Below, piece after piece: positions 57,201 to 64,000 of a stretch of DNA of 64,000 nucleotides (its first letter is position 1; each line of letters begins with the position of its first letter). Position numbers and translations under genes: made by a program. The notes beneath the pieces were generated by a model. It made no database searches. It had not been told where the DNA came from and saw nothing but the letters and a program-made list of their open reading frames with translations. This stretch comes from Panopea generosa (lineage: Eukaryota; Mollusca; Bivalvia; Adapedonta; Hiatellidae), in assembly GCA_029582155.1 (NCBI GenBank), contig CM055899.1:77254574-77318573 (forward strand), read 5' to 3'.

Positions 57201-60200
57201 GTGAACACTTCTTAAACATTGGAAATAGATGGCAAAACATTGTTCGCCAGTACTTCATTGAAACCAACAGGCCTTCTGAGAAAAGAAAGTAATTCCTGGT
57301 CTCAGACTACGCACCTTAATTTTCCTGAACAACTACAATTTTCGTCACATTTGCGAAACTTGGATTCCATTATTTTGTCTATATTGTCTGCATTGCACAC
57401 GTGTGGGTGAAAGATGCGAAACCTGTTACACGAGACGGAGACATCAAACCTATTTCTGTCGCATTTCAGGAAAAATTGTGTGCATTATACTGTCTATATT
57501 AGAAGAGAAAGGGTGAAAAAACACGCGAATTTGTAACAAACGACGGAGACAGGAACAACACCCAGGACTGATGCAAGTTTTATTAATTTAATAAGATGAA
57601 TGTTTATGAAGTAGACTAATTGGTTTCTACTTCAAAACTTTCTGAATCGTCTACAAATTTGAAGATCACAGCTAGGGAAATGTTCTTCCTTAAAGAGCAC
57701 TACCTCTTCAGAAAATAACATTTAAATTGAAACAGTAATCTTTTTTTTATAAATTTTTGCAGATAAACAAGACACTGAAATATTACATGCAATACCTAAG
57801 TCCCCTTCTAGTATAATTTTGCTGCCATAGTAATCACAATTTTAGTCTGACTGATAATACAAAATGACAAGTTTCACAAAACTAGCTTGGATACTTTTCT
57901 AGTAATCTTTCTGAACGAACGACCAAACAGTAAACCTAAAGTTCCCACCAATGTAAAGGGACTAGTAATTGTGTATGTGAGTTGTATTTTTTTGCCGCAC
58001 CAGAATGTTCACTGATGAAAATACATGTATGTGTATACAAATCTAATGACCACAACTATGGAAAATTTAATGTTCTTTCTTAAGCCGTCCTTAAAAAAAT
58101 ATGTTGTTTGCCGTGCTCCTACTTATTCCCTCAAAATTGCAGCTTACCCAAACTTTTTTTATTGAATTTCTAAGCATTTCATTTTTCATGATTTATGTCC
58201 ATTTTTCTTTAAAATGACTGCAAAGTTAAAACTTTGCAAAAAAATAAAATTAGCTACCTTCCTACCAACATGAAAAATACTAGGTTGGAGTACAGCAAAC
58301 AAATATTTTTTTAAGGATGTCCTTAATAAGTCTACATCTACAGAACAAGAATATTTGTAGAAGCAATAGGTGTTCTAGGGGGTAAAACCACTGTCCTTCT
58401 GCAACTAACTGGCACACTTTCACATAAAGTTTTTAGAGCGAGCGTGACTCGAACCTACGACCTTAGTGGTGAGAGGTAAGTGATCTTGAGATGGCACCTT
58501 AGACAATTCGGCTATGGAGGAACTCTTCCAGCATTAATTATTAACAGTTTGTTATAAACAGTGATTCAATAAATGCTGCCAAATAAGGAAGACATTTGCA
58601 AACTTTGTTTTTAGCAAGTTTTAACGTAGACACCATTTTTTACATCTGCGTTACACGCCAATAGCTGTCAATTTTAGTTTTATTAAAACACTAAATATGT
58701 TTTTCTTTTCTATCAATCTATACATATCTAAGTGTATCAGATCTGTTGTTCACAAAATATGTGCTATATCACATTACAATGCAAATAATACCATTCAGTC
58801 AGAGACGGGCTGCATAATAGGTGTGAACAACCAACTTCAACTTTTTCAAGGTAAATTATCTTTCTAACACGGTTTGTGTTTATCGTGTTTTCATTTTGTG
58901 AACCCCTGCGATCCGTGTTAAAACAAGAACTGAGTGTATATCTTTTAAAGATATGCTCCAGACAAGCACAAATAACCAAAAAACAAAGTACAAAATGGAT
59001 GATAATTATGTCATTTATTCAAGATACAGTTATGGTTCTTTCACTGCAAGCCAACACATTACCCACATCATTCCATCTTCCAACTATTGTTGGCCTCCTA
59101 TCAGTACTTTTAGAGTAATGCTCCAGAAATAATTCTGGATGGACATACTGATGGATGAAGCAGCAACTATATGTGCTCTTTTAAAAGCCGACAAGAACAA
59201 AGGAATCTTCTTGTATTATTCTTAAAGTATGAAGTACAACACAACCAAATAACGATAAAACCTTCCGGTGGGTTAAGAACACATGTACTATGAAAACAAT
59301 GAACAAGCAAATTCAGTCAGTTTATGTCTCCTGCTTATTTCAAATGTTACTGCACAGAAACCCCCAGAAAAGATTATTCACAAATTAAAGGGGCATCACT
59401 GTAGAATAACAAATGCCACAACCCCTAAAATTAAACTGAGCCTGTTTTGTCATTATAAACATTGTATTAAAATTTCAAAAGATTTGATTCAGGCATTCTT
59501 AAGATATTGCATGGAAACCCCCAAAAATGTGATTTTTCACAAATTAAAGTGGCATAACTCTAGAATGACAGATGGCACAACCCCTAAAATCAAACTAAGT
59601 CTGTGTTTTGTCAATATAAATATTGTATTAAAATTTCAATATATTTAATTCAGGCATTCTTAAGTTATTGCATGAAATCCAAAGTGTGAATGATGGACAG
59701 ACAGACAAACAGACCCAAATTAATGTCTCCTGCTTTTTGCAAAGTGGGGGACAAATATTACTCACCTATATCCATTTGATATCTCCTCTATCATTTGCGC
59801 CTCCTGACCCGTACCCGTCGAAGATGACGGGGCCTCATTAGCTGGTTCTTGTGATGATGCAGATGTCGGGGATTGGGGACCAACACTGGGAGACGCCAAT
59901 TTCTTGTCACCCTAAAATTTAAAGAAAATATTTCTTTAAAAAAAAATCTGGTATTTTGTTTTATCATTCATAATTTAACTTGAGTAGATGAGGAAAATTC
60001 AAAGAATGGTACCATGCGTCAATTTAACTACCATTATCGGTGAAAACAGAATAATATAGTCTGCACCATTTCTAATTTTTGGCCCCCATGTGTGTGTGTA
60101 TGTGTGTGTGTGTGTGAAATTTTCAAAAGTAGTGCTACAAAAAGGCTTAGTACCACCATTGCAAACAGGAAATGCTTCCGTGGGGTAGTTGCATAATGGC

Positions 60201-61722
60201 AGTTATAAATACAATAAAACTTGGTTGGCTCGAACACAGATGACCACTTATCTGGTCCCAGCCAAACACAGATGGCTGGAACACCACATATAGCTCAAAC
60301 CACTTATCGGGTCCTGGCCAAACACAGATGACTGGAACACCACATATAGCTCAAACCACTAAACTGGTCCCAGCCAAACACAGATTGCTGGAACACCACA
60401 TATAGCTTGAACCACGTATCTGGTCCCAGCCGAACACAAATGGCTGGAACACCACATATAGCTCAAACCACTTATCTGCTCGTGGCCAAACAAAGATGGC
60501 TGGAACATCACGTATAGCTCAAACCACTTATTAGGTCCAACCAAACACAGATGGCTGGAACACCACATATAGCTTGAACCACTTATCTGGTCCCAGCCGA
60601 ACACAGATGACTGGAACACCACATATAGCTCAAACCACTTATCTGCTCGTGGCTAAACACAGATGGCTGGAACACCACATATAGCCTGAACCACTTATCT
60701 GGTCCTGGCCAAACACAGATGGCTGGAACACCACATATAGCCTCAACCACTTATCTGGTCCTGGCCAAACACAGATGGCTGGAACACCACATATAGCTTG
60801 AACCACTTATCTGGTCCCAGCCAAACACAGATGGCTGGGACACCACATATAGCTTGAACCACTTATCTGGTCCCAGCCAAACACAGATGGCTGGAACACC
60901 ATATATAGCTTGAACCACTTATCTGGTCCCAGCCGAATTCCTACCTCAATATGTATACATGTACATGTATGGTACGATGTTGAGCAATACTTGACCCAAA
61001 CTATTTTGTCCTGACATGGCCGGATGGGCCCATTGAAGTTTTGCTGTAATCATTGTTTCTTCTTCTTTTAAAATATATTTTCCTTATTTTAATGCTCATT
61101 TTTATGATTTGAATGGCATTACTGATGTATTTTGGACATTTTGAAAGCATTGTTATGCTTGAATTGTGAATTTAGAAAAAAACAAATTGATGCTTGTACA
61201 CTGGGGTATGAATGATGCCGGAAGTCTACTTTCATTTTGACAATAGTGTATATACACAAAAAAAATAATCTCTTGAATGACACATGACCCTTACTTTTCT
61301 CATCATATTTTGGTAATGCAGAGGTTGACCAACAATAACCATTTGGGTCTCTCTATGAAAAACAAGCATGCAAGTTGTTTTTTTACTATATAGAATAAAA
61401 AATAAAATTTCAAAGGTGGGCTTTCACCTAAATGAACATTTTTCAATGGAGCCAAGAGTCCCTTTAAAAAGTATAAGAAATAAAATCTGAATTTTCTCGC
61501 TAATTCCATGACCCCTATCTTATCAATTGTAAACTTAATCTTGCAGCTTTCTTAGGCTCTCAATAACAATATATTTATAGTACATTTAAAATGAATTCCA
61601 TTTTACTTCAGGAAAACAAAAACAAAATAAATGCAATAATTATTTTCCAAAGAAACCAAAAAACAGGTTATTACTTGCTTAAAGGAGATCATCTCTTTAA
61701 AAGAAATCCTCGGTGGCTGCAT
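39153..61722 (-). CDS. five-exon gene for a ~183-residue Ser-rich/coiled-coil protein, unidentified
   Basis: Exons on the minus strand, in order: 61722-61675, 59911-59766, 55960-55828, 52680-52564 and 39260-39153. All have AG/GT borders except where noted, and all phases match, giving 552 nt (183 codons plus stop). The protein begins MQPPRISFKEMISFKQ, then a Ser/Pro/Gln-rich disordered stretch (residues ~17-53), a conserved-looking segment with TCLRYFLPPQWVMDKDSISG and FPLDDFFDHYEKGLRK (~66-109), an Ala/Glu/Lys/Gln-rich helix likely to be a coiled coil (LRKQEAEAATTKLASVRKMI, ~119-138), and an acidic tail with ECDGEQVDEFLLACL. I do not recognise the family. The frame stays open upstream of the ATG (SSPSAVK), so the first exon may be internal to a longer protein. 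The 13.3-kb last intron could hide another phase-0 exon. Confidence 0.75.
39261..40610. repeat. satellite made of copies of the terminal-exon splice junction
   Basis: Two proximal 78-bp copies (39261-39416) are followed by about 24 units of 49-50 bp built on GGGGTCAATACTGAACTCC and TGTAAATATAAAACAGAACA. On the minus strand the unit reads TATATTTACAG|GAGTTCA, then GTATTGACCCC: the last intron bases plus the first bases of the terminal exon. About a third of units keep the AG; the others read ATTATGTGGGAG and have lost it. The two unit types tend to alternate, giving a 99-bp dimer (33 codons). Confidence 0.93.
40853..41127 (-). mobile_element. tRNA-derived SINE, family 1 (copy 2)
   Basis: Minus strand: GGGCCCCATTAGCTCAGTCT (A-box side), ATGAGTTTGAATCCC (B-box site, one change from consensus), then CTCATTATCATTCGTCTATC and GTTAGCCCTCGATGGCAT, with tail TTCTAAATATTCAATCAATG. 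Colinear with 17987-18261, about 80% identical by eye. Confidence 0.88.
41130..42475. other. unique spacer with promoter-like block
   Basis: Mostly AT-rich. Around 41860-42090 the sequence is more CpG-containing. On the minus strand GTTGAAATGGCGGCAATTA (about 41920-41940) matches the YY1-type AAATGGCGGC word, which often spans the start codon of animal genes. A possible short ORF there (MAAINIGYMNLKSF) has no further support, so no gene is called. Confidence 0.3.
42480..44371. repeat. 49-bp satellite (about 38 copies)
   Basis: Unit: CTACATACTACAGTCTGAAA, CCGTGGCTGCAAAATCAG, AAATCATCATG; period 49 (for example 42601 and 42650). Variants (CCTCGG/CCGTGG, AAATCGG/AAACCAG) form blocks, showing segmental copying. 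On the minus strand each unit has TTTCTGATTTTGCAG, a good acceptor look-alike. It lies in the last intron of the minus-strand gene. Confidence 0.95.
44395..44990. repeat. 28-bp satellite
   Basis: About 20 units of AAAGTCTGAAACTGGCAATT with ACCGGAGT; diverged. It shares AGTCTGAAAC with the adjacent 49-bp array, suggesting one grew out of the other. Confidence 0.92.
45015..45212. mobile_element. TA-inserting MITE (GCC family), copy 2
   Basis: AGGCCATAACAAATTAATTG...TATAATGGCC inverted ends, TA on both sides (45013-45014, 45213-45214), same T-rich/A-rich palindromic centre as copy 1. Confidence 0.88.
45216..46288. other. intronic spacer
   Basis: AT-rich. A tRNA-like SINE remnant may be present at 46120-46200 (ACTGAACCGGCAACC and flanks), too diverged to call. 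No exon seen. Confidence 0.35.
46289..47554 (+). mobile_element. AGAG...GAGCT element, 1.27 kb (R3)
   Basis: Starts AGAGGGCCAATATGGCCC (with an internal palindrome GGGCCAATATGGCCC), then TTTATCACTCACCTGAC. It ends in a perfect-looking hairpin AGCTCACCTG...CAGGTGAGCT. The interior has ~180-bp duplicated modules with GACGAATCAAGATGGCTTGA and AACAAACTTGGTAGA, and a 3' block TTGGCCTTGTGGTTTCAGAG with ACGGACTACGGATGACAGAC, parallel to the R1 3' block. A-rich flanks on both sides fit a short A-rich target duplication. No ORF. Confidence 0.72.
47560..49235. other. intronic spacer, no gene seen
   Basis: Includes three short copies of GAGTTGCAGGCAGCAAC-like sequence at 47965-48085. A 69-codon ORF at 48535 starts next to a SINE-2-like CTAGGCCATGGAGG word. 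Nothing convincing as an exon. Confidence 0.4.
49240..49300. mobile_element. MITE-B fragment
   Basis: CCACCCTTACAAAATTGCTT and GTTTGCCACTTTGC, then GGTAGGTAGGTAAATTC, matching the left arm of the MITE at 50922-51090. Partial copy. Confidence 0.45.
49800..50033 (+). other. ORF fragment upstream of the 39-bp array, unrecognised
   Basis: An open frame from about 49709 carries MSCKNIPVDISNKSDQSMTQ, RESTFSDPTCPTTSNARKLF and LYSEVTLMCEICMALDTVF before it enters the array. The composition is more protein-like than the neighbouring shadows. It may be a transposon ORF scrap. I assign no function. Confidence 0.25.
50034..50752. repeat. 39-bp satellite (about 18 copies)
   Basis: Unit: CAGCTCAGCCACAGGTACC, ATTGGACACAGTATGTGAAG; 39 bp = 13 codons (AAQPQVPLDTVCE). 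Open on both strands (248 and 286 codons) because the period is a multiple of three. The first unit is 37 bp and shifts frame. Very low divergence between units indicates recent expansion. Confidence 0.95.
50922..51090. mobile_element. palindromic MITE-B, copy 1
   Basis: Left arm GGCCATCCTTAAAAAAATG, TTTGTTTGCTGTGCTCC; right arm GTAGGAGCATGGCAAACAAG and TTTTTAAAGGATGGTC, its complement. Almost the whole element folds back on itself. Second copy at 58083-58322. Confidence 0.85.
51316..51526. mobile_element. pogo-like MITE (solo copy)
   Basis: TACAGCGAAACTTTATTGGC at the left and CCAACAAAGTTCTACTGTA at the right are inverted complements flanked by TA. It contains one copy each of the TGGTGTTCCAGCCATCTGTG and GGTTCTAGCTATATG segments that are tandemly repeated in the copy at 60210-61048. 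Confidence 0.82.
51530..52440. other. intronic spacer, no gene seen
   Basis: AT-rich. A tRNA-like phrase, GACGCTCTACCACTAGACCA, occurs near 51905 (possible SINE scrap), with short tandem TGTTGTACTGTTA repeats just before it. Confidence 0.35.
52441..52540. mobile_element. TA-inserting MITE (GCC family), right half
   Basis: GGGGATGATAATCTAGC...ATTAATTTATTATGGCC followed by TA; the left arm is missing. It ends 23 nt from the exon 4 donor of the minus-strand gene. Confidence 0.82.
52564..52680 (-). CDS. unidentified gene, exon 4 (coiled coil)
   Basis: 39 codons, phase 0 at both ends. Acceptor CTTTCTGCTTCAG, donor GAG|GTGAGT. It encodes LVNNFQTEASLRKQEAEAAT, TKLASVRKMIAKLLTSSNE, an amphipathic Ala/Lys/Glu helix. 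A satellite starts 10-11 nt upstream of the acceptor, and a half-MITE ends 23 nt beyond the donor, so both intron ends are almost pure repeat. Confidence 0.85.
52691..54465. repeat. 29-bp satellite abutting the exon 4 acceptor (about 60 copies)
   Basis: Unit: GTCCATAAAGCATTAGGTAA, TAACGTAAA; 29 bp. On the minus strand each unit contains CTAAT, a branch-point-like word, and CTTTATGGACTTT. The array begins 10-11 nt from the AG of exon 4, so the polypyrimidine tract and branch-point zone are made of satellite. Confidence 0.95.
54530..55215. repeat. dispersed repeat R5 with a nested MITE
   Basis: Modules with AACCACAATTTTTATTAGAA, CAAAATGACCTGCAT and CATTGCCCTT, and an end block CTTTCTGGACTGACGGACGC with GGTAAACCTATAGTCCCC. 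The same order, diverged, is at 57770-57965. The MITE at 54949-55124 splits it. Confidence 0.65.
54949..55124. mobile_element. TA-inserting MITE (GCC family), copy 3, with empty site
   Basis: AGGCCATAATGAATTAATTG...TTAATTTATTAAGGCC; TA at 54947-54948 and 55125-55126. The paralogous unoccupied site at 57901-57912 reads AGTAATCTTTCT, exactly the flanks joined through one TA. Confidence 0.9.
55218..55825. other. intronic spacer with dispersed-repeat fragments
   Basis: Contains R5-like/R3-like phrases (GAGCAAACTTGGTAGGGAGG, CCCAACATGACACAAGGATC). No exon seen until 55828. Confidence 0.4.
55828..55960 (-). CDS. unidentified gene, exon 3 (most conserved-looking)
   Basis: Acceptor TTGTATTGCAG|GACATG, donor AAG|GTGTGT. 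It encodes TCLRYFLPPQWVMDKDSISG, MTTQELSSFPLDDFFDHYEK and GLRK, which read as a folded, non-repetitive protein segment. A 33-bp satellite lies 25-30 nt upstream of the acceptor and is related to this junction. Confidence 0.85.
55985..56652. repeat. 33-bp satellite related to the exon 3 junction (about 20 copies)
   Basis: Unit: ATAAAAGTGAGCACTTGTTA, CGATACAATATCT; 33 bp = 11 codons. The proximal unit TAAACACTTGTTACAATACA, ATATC aligns 19/25 with the exon 3 junction TAAACATGTCCTGCAATACA, ACATC (plus strand), so the unit looks like a copied intron-exon border in which the AG has decayed. Confidence 0.9.
56653..56756. mobile_element. 48-nt-arm hairpin element
   Basis: 56653-56700 and 56709-56756 are inverted copies (42 of 48 matches, 8-nt loop), with GTACACAGAAAGCC in each arm. 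It starts right at the end of the 33-bp array. Probably a small foldback or MITE. Confidence 0.85.
56760..57765. other. intronic spacer, no gene seen
   Basis: Mixed composition. The stretch 57290-57560 has more CpG than its surroundings but no ORF or splice pattern that I can support. Confidence 0.4.
57770..57965. repeat. dispersed repeat R5, uninterrupted copy
   Basis: CATAGTAATCACAATTTTAG, CTGATAATACAAAATGAC, CTAGCTTGGATACTTTTCTA, then GTAATCTTTCTGAACGAACG. It serves as the empty-site reference for the MITE at 54949. Confidence 0.65.
58083..58322. mobile_element. palindromic MITE-B, copy 2
   Basis: Left GCCGTCCTTAAAAAAATATG, GTTTGCCGTGCTCCTAC; right GGTTGGAGTACAGCAAACAA with TTTTTTTAAGGATGTCC. 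Same termini as 50922-51090, longer centre. Confidence 0.83.
58378..58528 (-). mobile_element. SINE family 2 (minus copy, best preserved)
   Basis: Minus strand: TCCTCCATAGCCGAATTGTC, TAAGGTGCCATCTCAAGATC, CGTAGGTTCGAGTCACG (B box), CTCGCTCTAAAAACTTTATG and AGTTAGTTGCAGAAGGACAG. The head resembles a type II (Leu/Ser) tRNA 5' half. Confidence 0.85.
58930..59755. repeat. dispersed modular repeat
   Basis: Begins AAAGATATGCTCCAGACAAG and ends ACAGACAAACAGACCCAAAT, TAATGTCTCCTGC. Two ~170-bp modules (59335-59505 and 59510-59660) share AACCCCC.AAAA, TTCACAAATTAAAG, GGCA.CACTGTAGAATAACA-like and CATTGTATTAAAATTTCAA. Noncoding. Confidence 0.7.
59766..59911 (-). CDS. unidentified gene, exon 2 (Ser/Pro-rich)
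   Basis: Acceptor AATTTTAG, donor ATAG|GTGAGT. It encodes GDKKLASPSVGPQSPTSASS, a Ser/Thr/Ala/Glu-rich run, and EAQMIEEISNGY. Its base composition is visibly richer in G+C than the flanks. The last two bases begin an Arg codon completed in exon 3. The low-complexity, probably disordered segment contrasts with the ordered exon 3. Confidence 0.8.
60091..60114. repeat. (GT)n microsatellite
   Basis: About 11 GT units with one interruption. Confidence 0.9.
60139..61432 (+). mobile_element. dispersed repeat R2, copy C, split by a pogo-like MITE
   Basis: The left part TAGTACCACCATTGCAAACA...GGCAGTTATAAA (to 60209) and right part from ATCATTGTTTCTTC (61049) on are contiguous in copy B. The right part runs TTTTCCTTATTTTAATGCTC, GAAGTCTACTTTCATTTTG, TTCTCATCATATTTTGG to GGTGGGCTTTCACCTA. 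Confidence 0.8.
60210..61048. mobile_element. pogo-like MITE expanded by a 56-bp satellite
   Basis: Ends TACAATAAAACTTGGTTGGC and GAAGTTTTGCTGTA are inverted complements, as in the 211-bp solo copy at 51316-51526. Here the inner segment CACAGATGGCTGGAACACC, ACATATAGCTCAAACCACTT, ATCTGGTCCCAGCCAAA is repeated about 12.5 times (60235-60945, period 56: 60271, 60327, 60383). Confidence 0.85.
61435..61674. other. intron 1 start of the minus-strand gene
   Basis: AT-rich, A-runs; no feature beyond the donor at 61674-61669. Confidence 0.4.
61675..61722 (-). CDS. unidentified gene, exon 1 (start uncertain)
   Basis: 16 codons, MQPPRISFKEMISFKQ, then the donor CAA|GTAATA. The ATG is the first Met in a frame that is open further upstream (ending SSPSAVK), where ACCAG at about 61745 could act as an acceptor. 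The start is therefore a best guess. Phase 0 at the end fits exon 2. Confidence 0.55.
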
Positions 61723-62225
61723 TTTCACAGCACTAGGTGATGACTGGTAATAGATTCTATAGAATGAACCATTACATTTAATTTGCTTACAAATATTTAG
61801 TGGGACATATTTAGATATATTTTCAACAATAAATATTACTTATGGCAAATAATGCATTTGGAAATTAGCTGCAAATAGTTGGTATCAATTGATCTGCAAT
61901 TTAGTTTCAATTTAAAATACATTTACATTTCAAGTAATTATTTTCTGTGCATATGCGTAATTTATTTTTTGCGTATAACTTGGTTAGACTATTTTGGAAT
62001 CACTTTCAATACATCAAAACTCCAGTTTTTAATGAAAATTTATGTTTTTCTACATTTATTACGATGTAATGCTGAGATACAATTAAATTTTTTCACCAGT
62101 AAAAATTAACAATAGAGCAGTGGAACATGGTAATTTGAAAATGAGTTGTTTTTTTTCAAGGTCAGATAAGAGTGAACTGAGATTTGATGAATTATTGAGC
62201 GATTTAATGTCTCAGAAGATATATT
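61723..62225 (-). other. 5' flank of exon 1 (5'UTR, promoter or intron)
   Basis: AT-rich with no CpG-rich promoter sign. The coding frame stays open for at least 11 codons before the ATG. Whether this is 5'UTR or an upstream intron is open. Confidence 0.4.
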
Positions 62226-62229
62226 TGTT

Positions 62230-63008
62230 GTTTAAATATTTGGGATTGTTATTTTGTGGGTAAATATCTGGGAAGGAATATTTTGTGGTTAAATATCCAA
62301 GAAGGTATATTTTGTGATTAAATATCCGGGAAGGTATATTTTGTGATTAAATATCCGAGAAGGTATATTTTGTGATTAAATATGTGGGTAGGTATACTCT
62401 GTGGTTGACTATCCGGGAAGGTATATTTTGTAGTTAAATATCCAGGAAGATATATTTTGTGATTAAATATCGAGGATGGTAAATTCTGGGTTAAATATCT
62501 AGGCAGGTATATTTTGTGGTTAAATATCTGGGAAGGTATATTTTGTGGTTAAATATCAGGGATTGTAAATTCTGAGCTAAATATCTGGGCAGGTATATTT
62601 TGTGGTTAAATATCTGGATGGGTATATTTAGTGGTTAAATATCTGGGAAGGTATATTTTGTGGTTAAATATCAGGAACAGTATATTTTATGGTTAAATAT
62701 TTAGGAAGGTATATTTTATGATTAAATATTGGGGAAGGTATATTTTGTGGTTAAATATCCAAGAAGGTATATTTTGTGGTTAAGAAGGTATATTTTTTGG
62801 TTTAATATCTGGGAAGGTATATTTTGAGGTTAAATATTGGTGAAGTTATAATTTGTGGTTAAGAAGGTATATTTTGTGATTAAATATCCAAGAAGGTATA
62901 TTTTGTGGTTAAGAAGGTATATTTTGTGGTTTAATATTTGGGAATGTATATTTTGTGGTTAAATATTGGGGAAGGTATATTGTGTGGTTAAATATCGGGG
63001 AAGGTATA
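62230..63008. repeat. 29-bp satellite, block 1
   Basis: Unit: GTTAAATATCTGGGAAGGTA, TATTTTGTG; 29 bp (62521, 62550). About 26 units with many single changes and some half units (GTTAAGAAGGTATATTTTGTG). Confidence 0.95.
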
Positions 63009-63360
63009 CAGTGGGTTTTTTTCACCATTTTTGGAAAATGACCAATACCCTTGGCATTGGGAATTTTAGCCAAGTTTTCATTAACAGTGGGAAAGTTTTT
63101 GCATTAAATTCATAAAAATCTTTTCACTTGCTACTCTGGCCATTTAATTAAAAAATCAATGTCATATTCAATTCAGAATGGGGAAATTTTGTTTATTCTA
63201 TCAAGGAATTATGGCAAGTTTCAATTTACCAGTTTTGAAGCTTTCACATGGGAATTTTTACCACTCATTCGGGAAAAAAGATGCTATTTGCTATTGGAAA
63301 CATGACCAAATAACGGCTATAAAAAGGCTATAAAAATGGCTGAAAAAAAACAACATACTC
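63009..63360. other. 352-bp non-satellite island inside the 29-bp array
   Basis: Sequence such as CACCATTTTTGGAAAATGAC, TGGCATTGGGAATTTTAGCC and GGCTATAAAAAGGCTATAAA without satellite units. It is either an insertion into the array or the ancestral spacer; I see no inverted ends or tRNA head. Confidence 0.6.
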
Positions 63361-64000
63361 GTATATTTGGTTAAATATCTGGGAAAGAATATTATGTGGT
63401 TAAATATCTGGGAAGGTATATTTCATGGTAAAATATCTGGGAAGGTATATTTTGTGGTTAAATATCTTGGAAGGTATAGTTGGATAAATATCTGGGAAGG
63501 TATATTTTTATGGTTAAATATCTAGGAAGGTATATTTGGTTAAATATCTGGGAAAGTATATTTTGTGGTTAAATATCTGGTAAGGTATATTTAGTTAAAT
63601 ATCTGGGAAAGTATATTTTGTGGTTAAATATCTGGTAAGGTATATTTAGTTAAATATCTGGGAAAGTATATTTTGTGGTTAAATATCTGGTAAGGTATAT
63701 TTAGTTAAATATCTGGGAAAGTATATTTTGTGGTTAAATATCGGGGAAGGTATATTTTGTGGTTAAATATCGGGGAAGGTATATTTAATTAAATATCTGG
63801 GAAAGTATATTTTGTGGTTAAATATCTGGTAAGGTATATTTTGTGGTTAAATATTGAGGAAGAAATATTTCATGATTAAATATCGGGGAAGGTATATTTA
63901 GCGGTTAAATATCAGGAAAGGTACATTTTGTGGTTAAATATCGGGGAAGGTATGTTTTGTGGTTAAATATCTGGTAAGGTATATTTTGTGGTTAAATATT
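63361..64000. repeat. 29-bp satellite, block 2 (runs off the window)
   Basis: Same unit as block 1. At 63520-63830 a ~52-bp higher-order pattern alternates full units with short units lacking TTTGTGG (AAGGTATATTTAGTTAAATA). The array is still running at position 64000. Confidence 0.95.

Overview
This is an AT-rich, intron-containing animal nuclear genome window. A T-box transcription factor with GT-AG introns, tRNA-derived SINEs, Tc1-type and non-LTR element relics and a very high load of tandem repeats point to a metazoan. The repeat style, and the close match I recall between the Tc1 and reverse-transcriptase relics and bivalve elements, suggest a bivalve mollusc; that species guess is inference. 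There are no bacterial operons, no CRISPR array and no functional RNA gene that I can support.

Layout. (1) 1-7.3 kb: the last four coding exons of a T-box gene on the + strand, with its 3'UTR; the 5' exons lie off the left edge. (2) 7.3-14.5 kb: a satellite block, in which a ~40-bp family (with a 1.1-kb segmental duplication) surrounds a 2.4-kb array of a 54-bp unit. (3) 14.8-37.9 kb: a gene-poor repeat landscape holding a foldback element, two tRNA-derived SINE families, non-LTR reverse-transcriptase relics, two copies of a long dispersed element (R1), nested repeats and a dead Tc1 transposon. (4) 37.96-38.04 kb: a probable last exon of a + strand gene with an ankyrin-like C-terminus. (5) 39.15-61.72 kb: five coding exons of a - strand gene, convergent with (4). 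They join in perfect phase to 183 codons and encode a small acidic/coiled-coil protein that I do not recognise. Its introns are packed with satellites and MITEs. (6) 62.2-64 kb: a 29-bp satellite that runs off the right edge.

The most interesting signal is how the satellites arise. Many arrays can be traced to a non-repetitive seed present beside them or in a paralogous copy: two arrays are amplified copies of intron-exon junctions (3' splice sites) of the - strand gene, a third starts about 10 nt from another of its 3' splice sites, and others were seeded inside a reverse-transcriptase ORF, a long dispersed repeat and a pogo-like MITE, with one more lying inside a Tc1 transposase. At the last exon the duplications give three consecutive acceptor-like junctions 78 bp apart, all in frame with the terminal exon. 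Several nested insertions with paralogous empty sites allow exact element ends and target-site duplications to be read directly.
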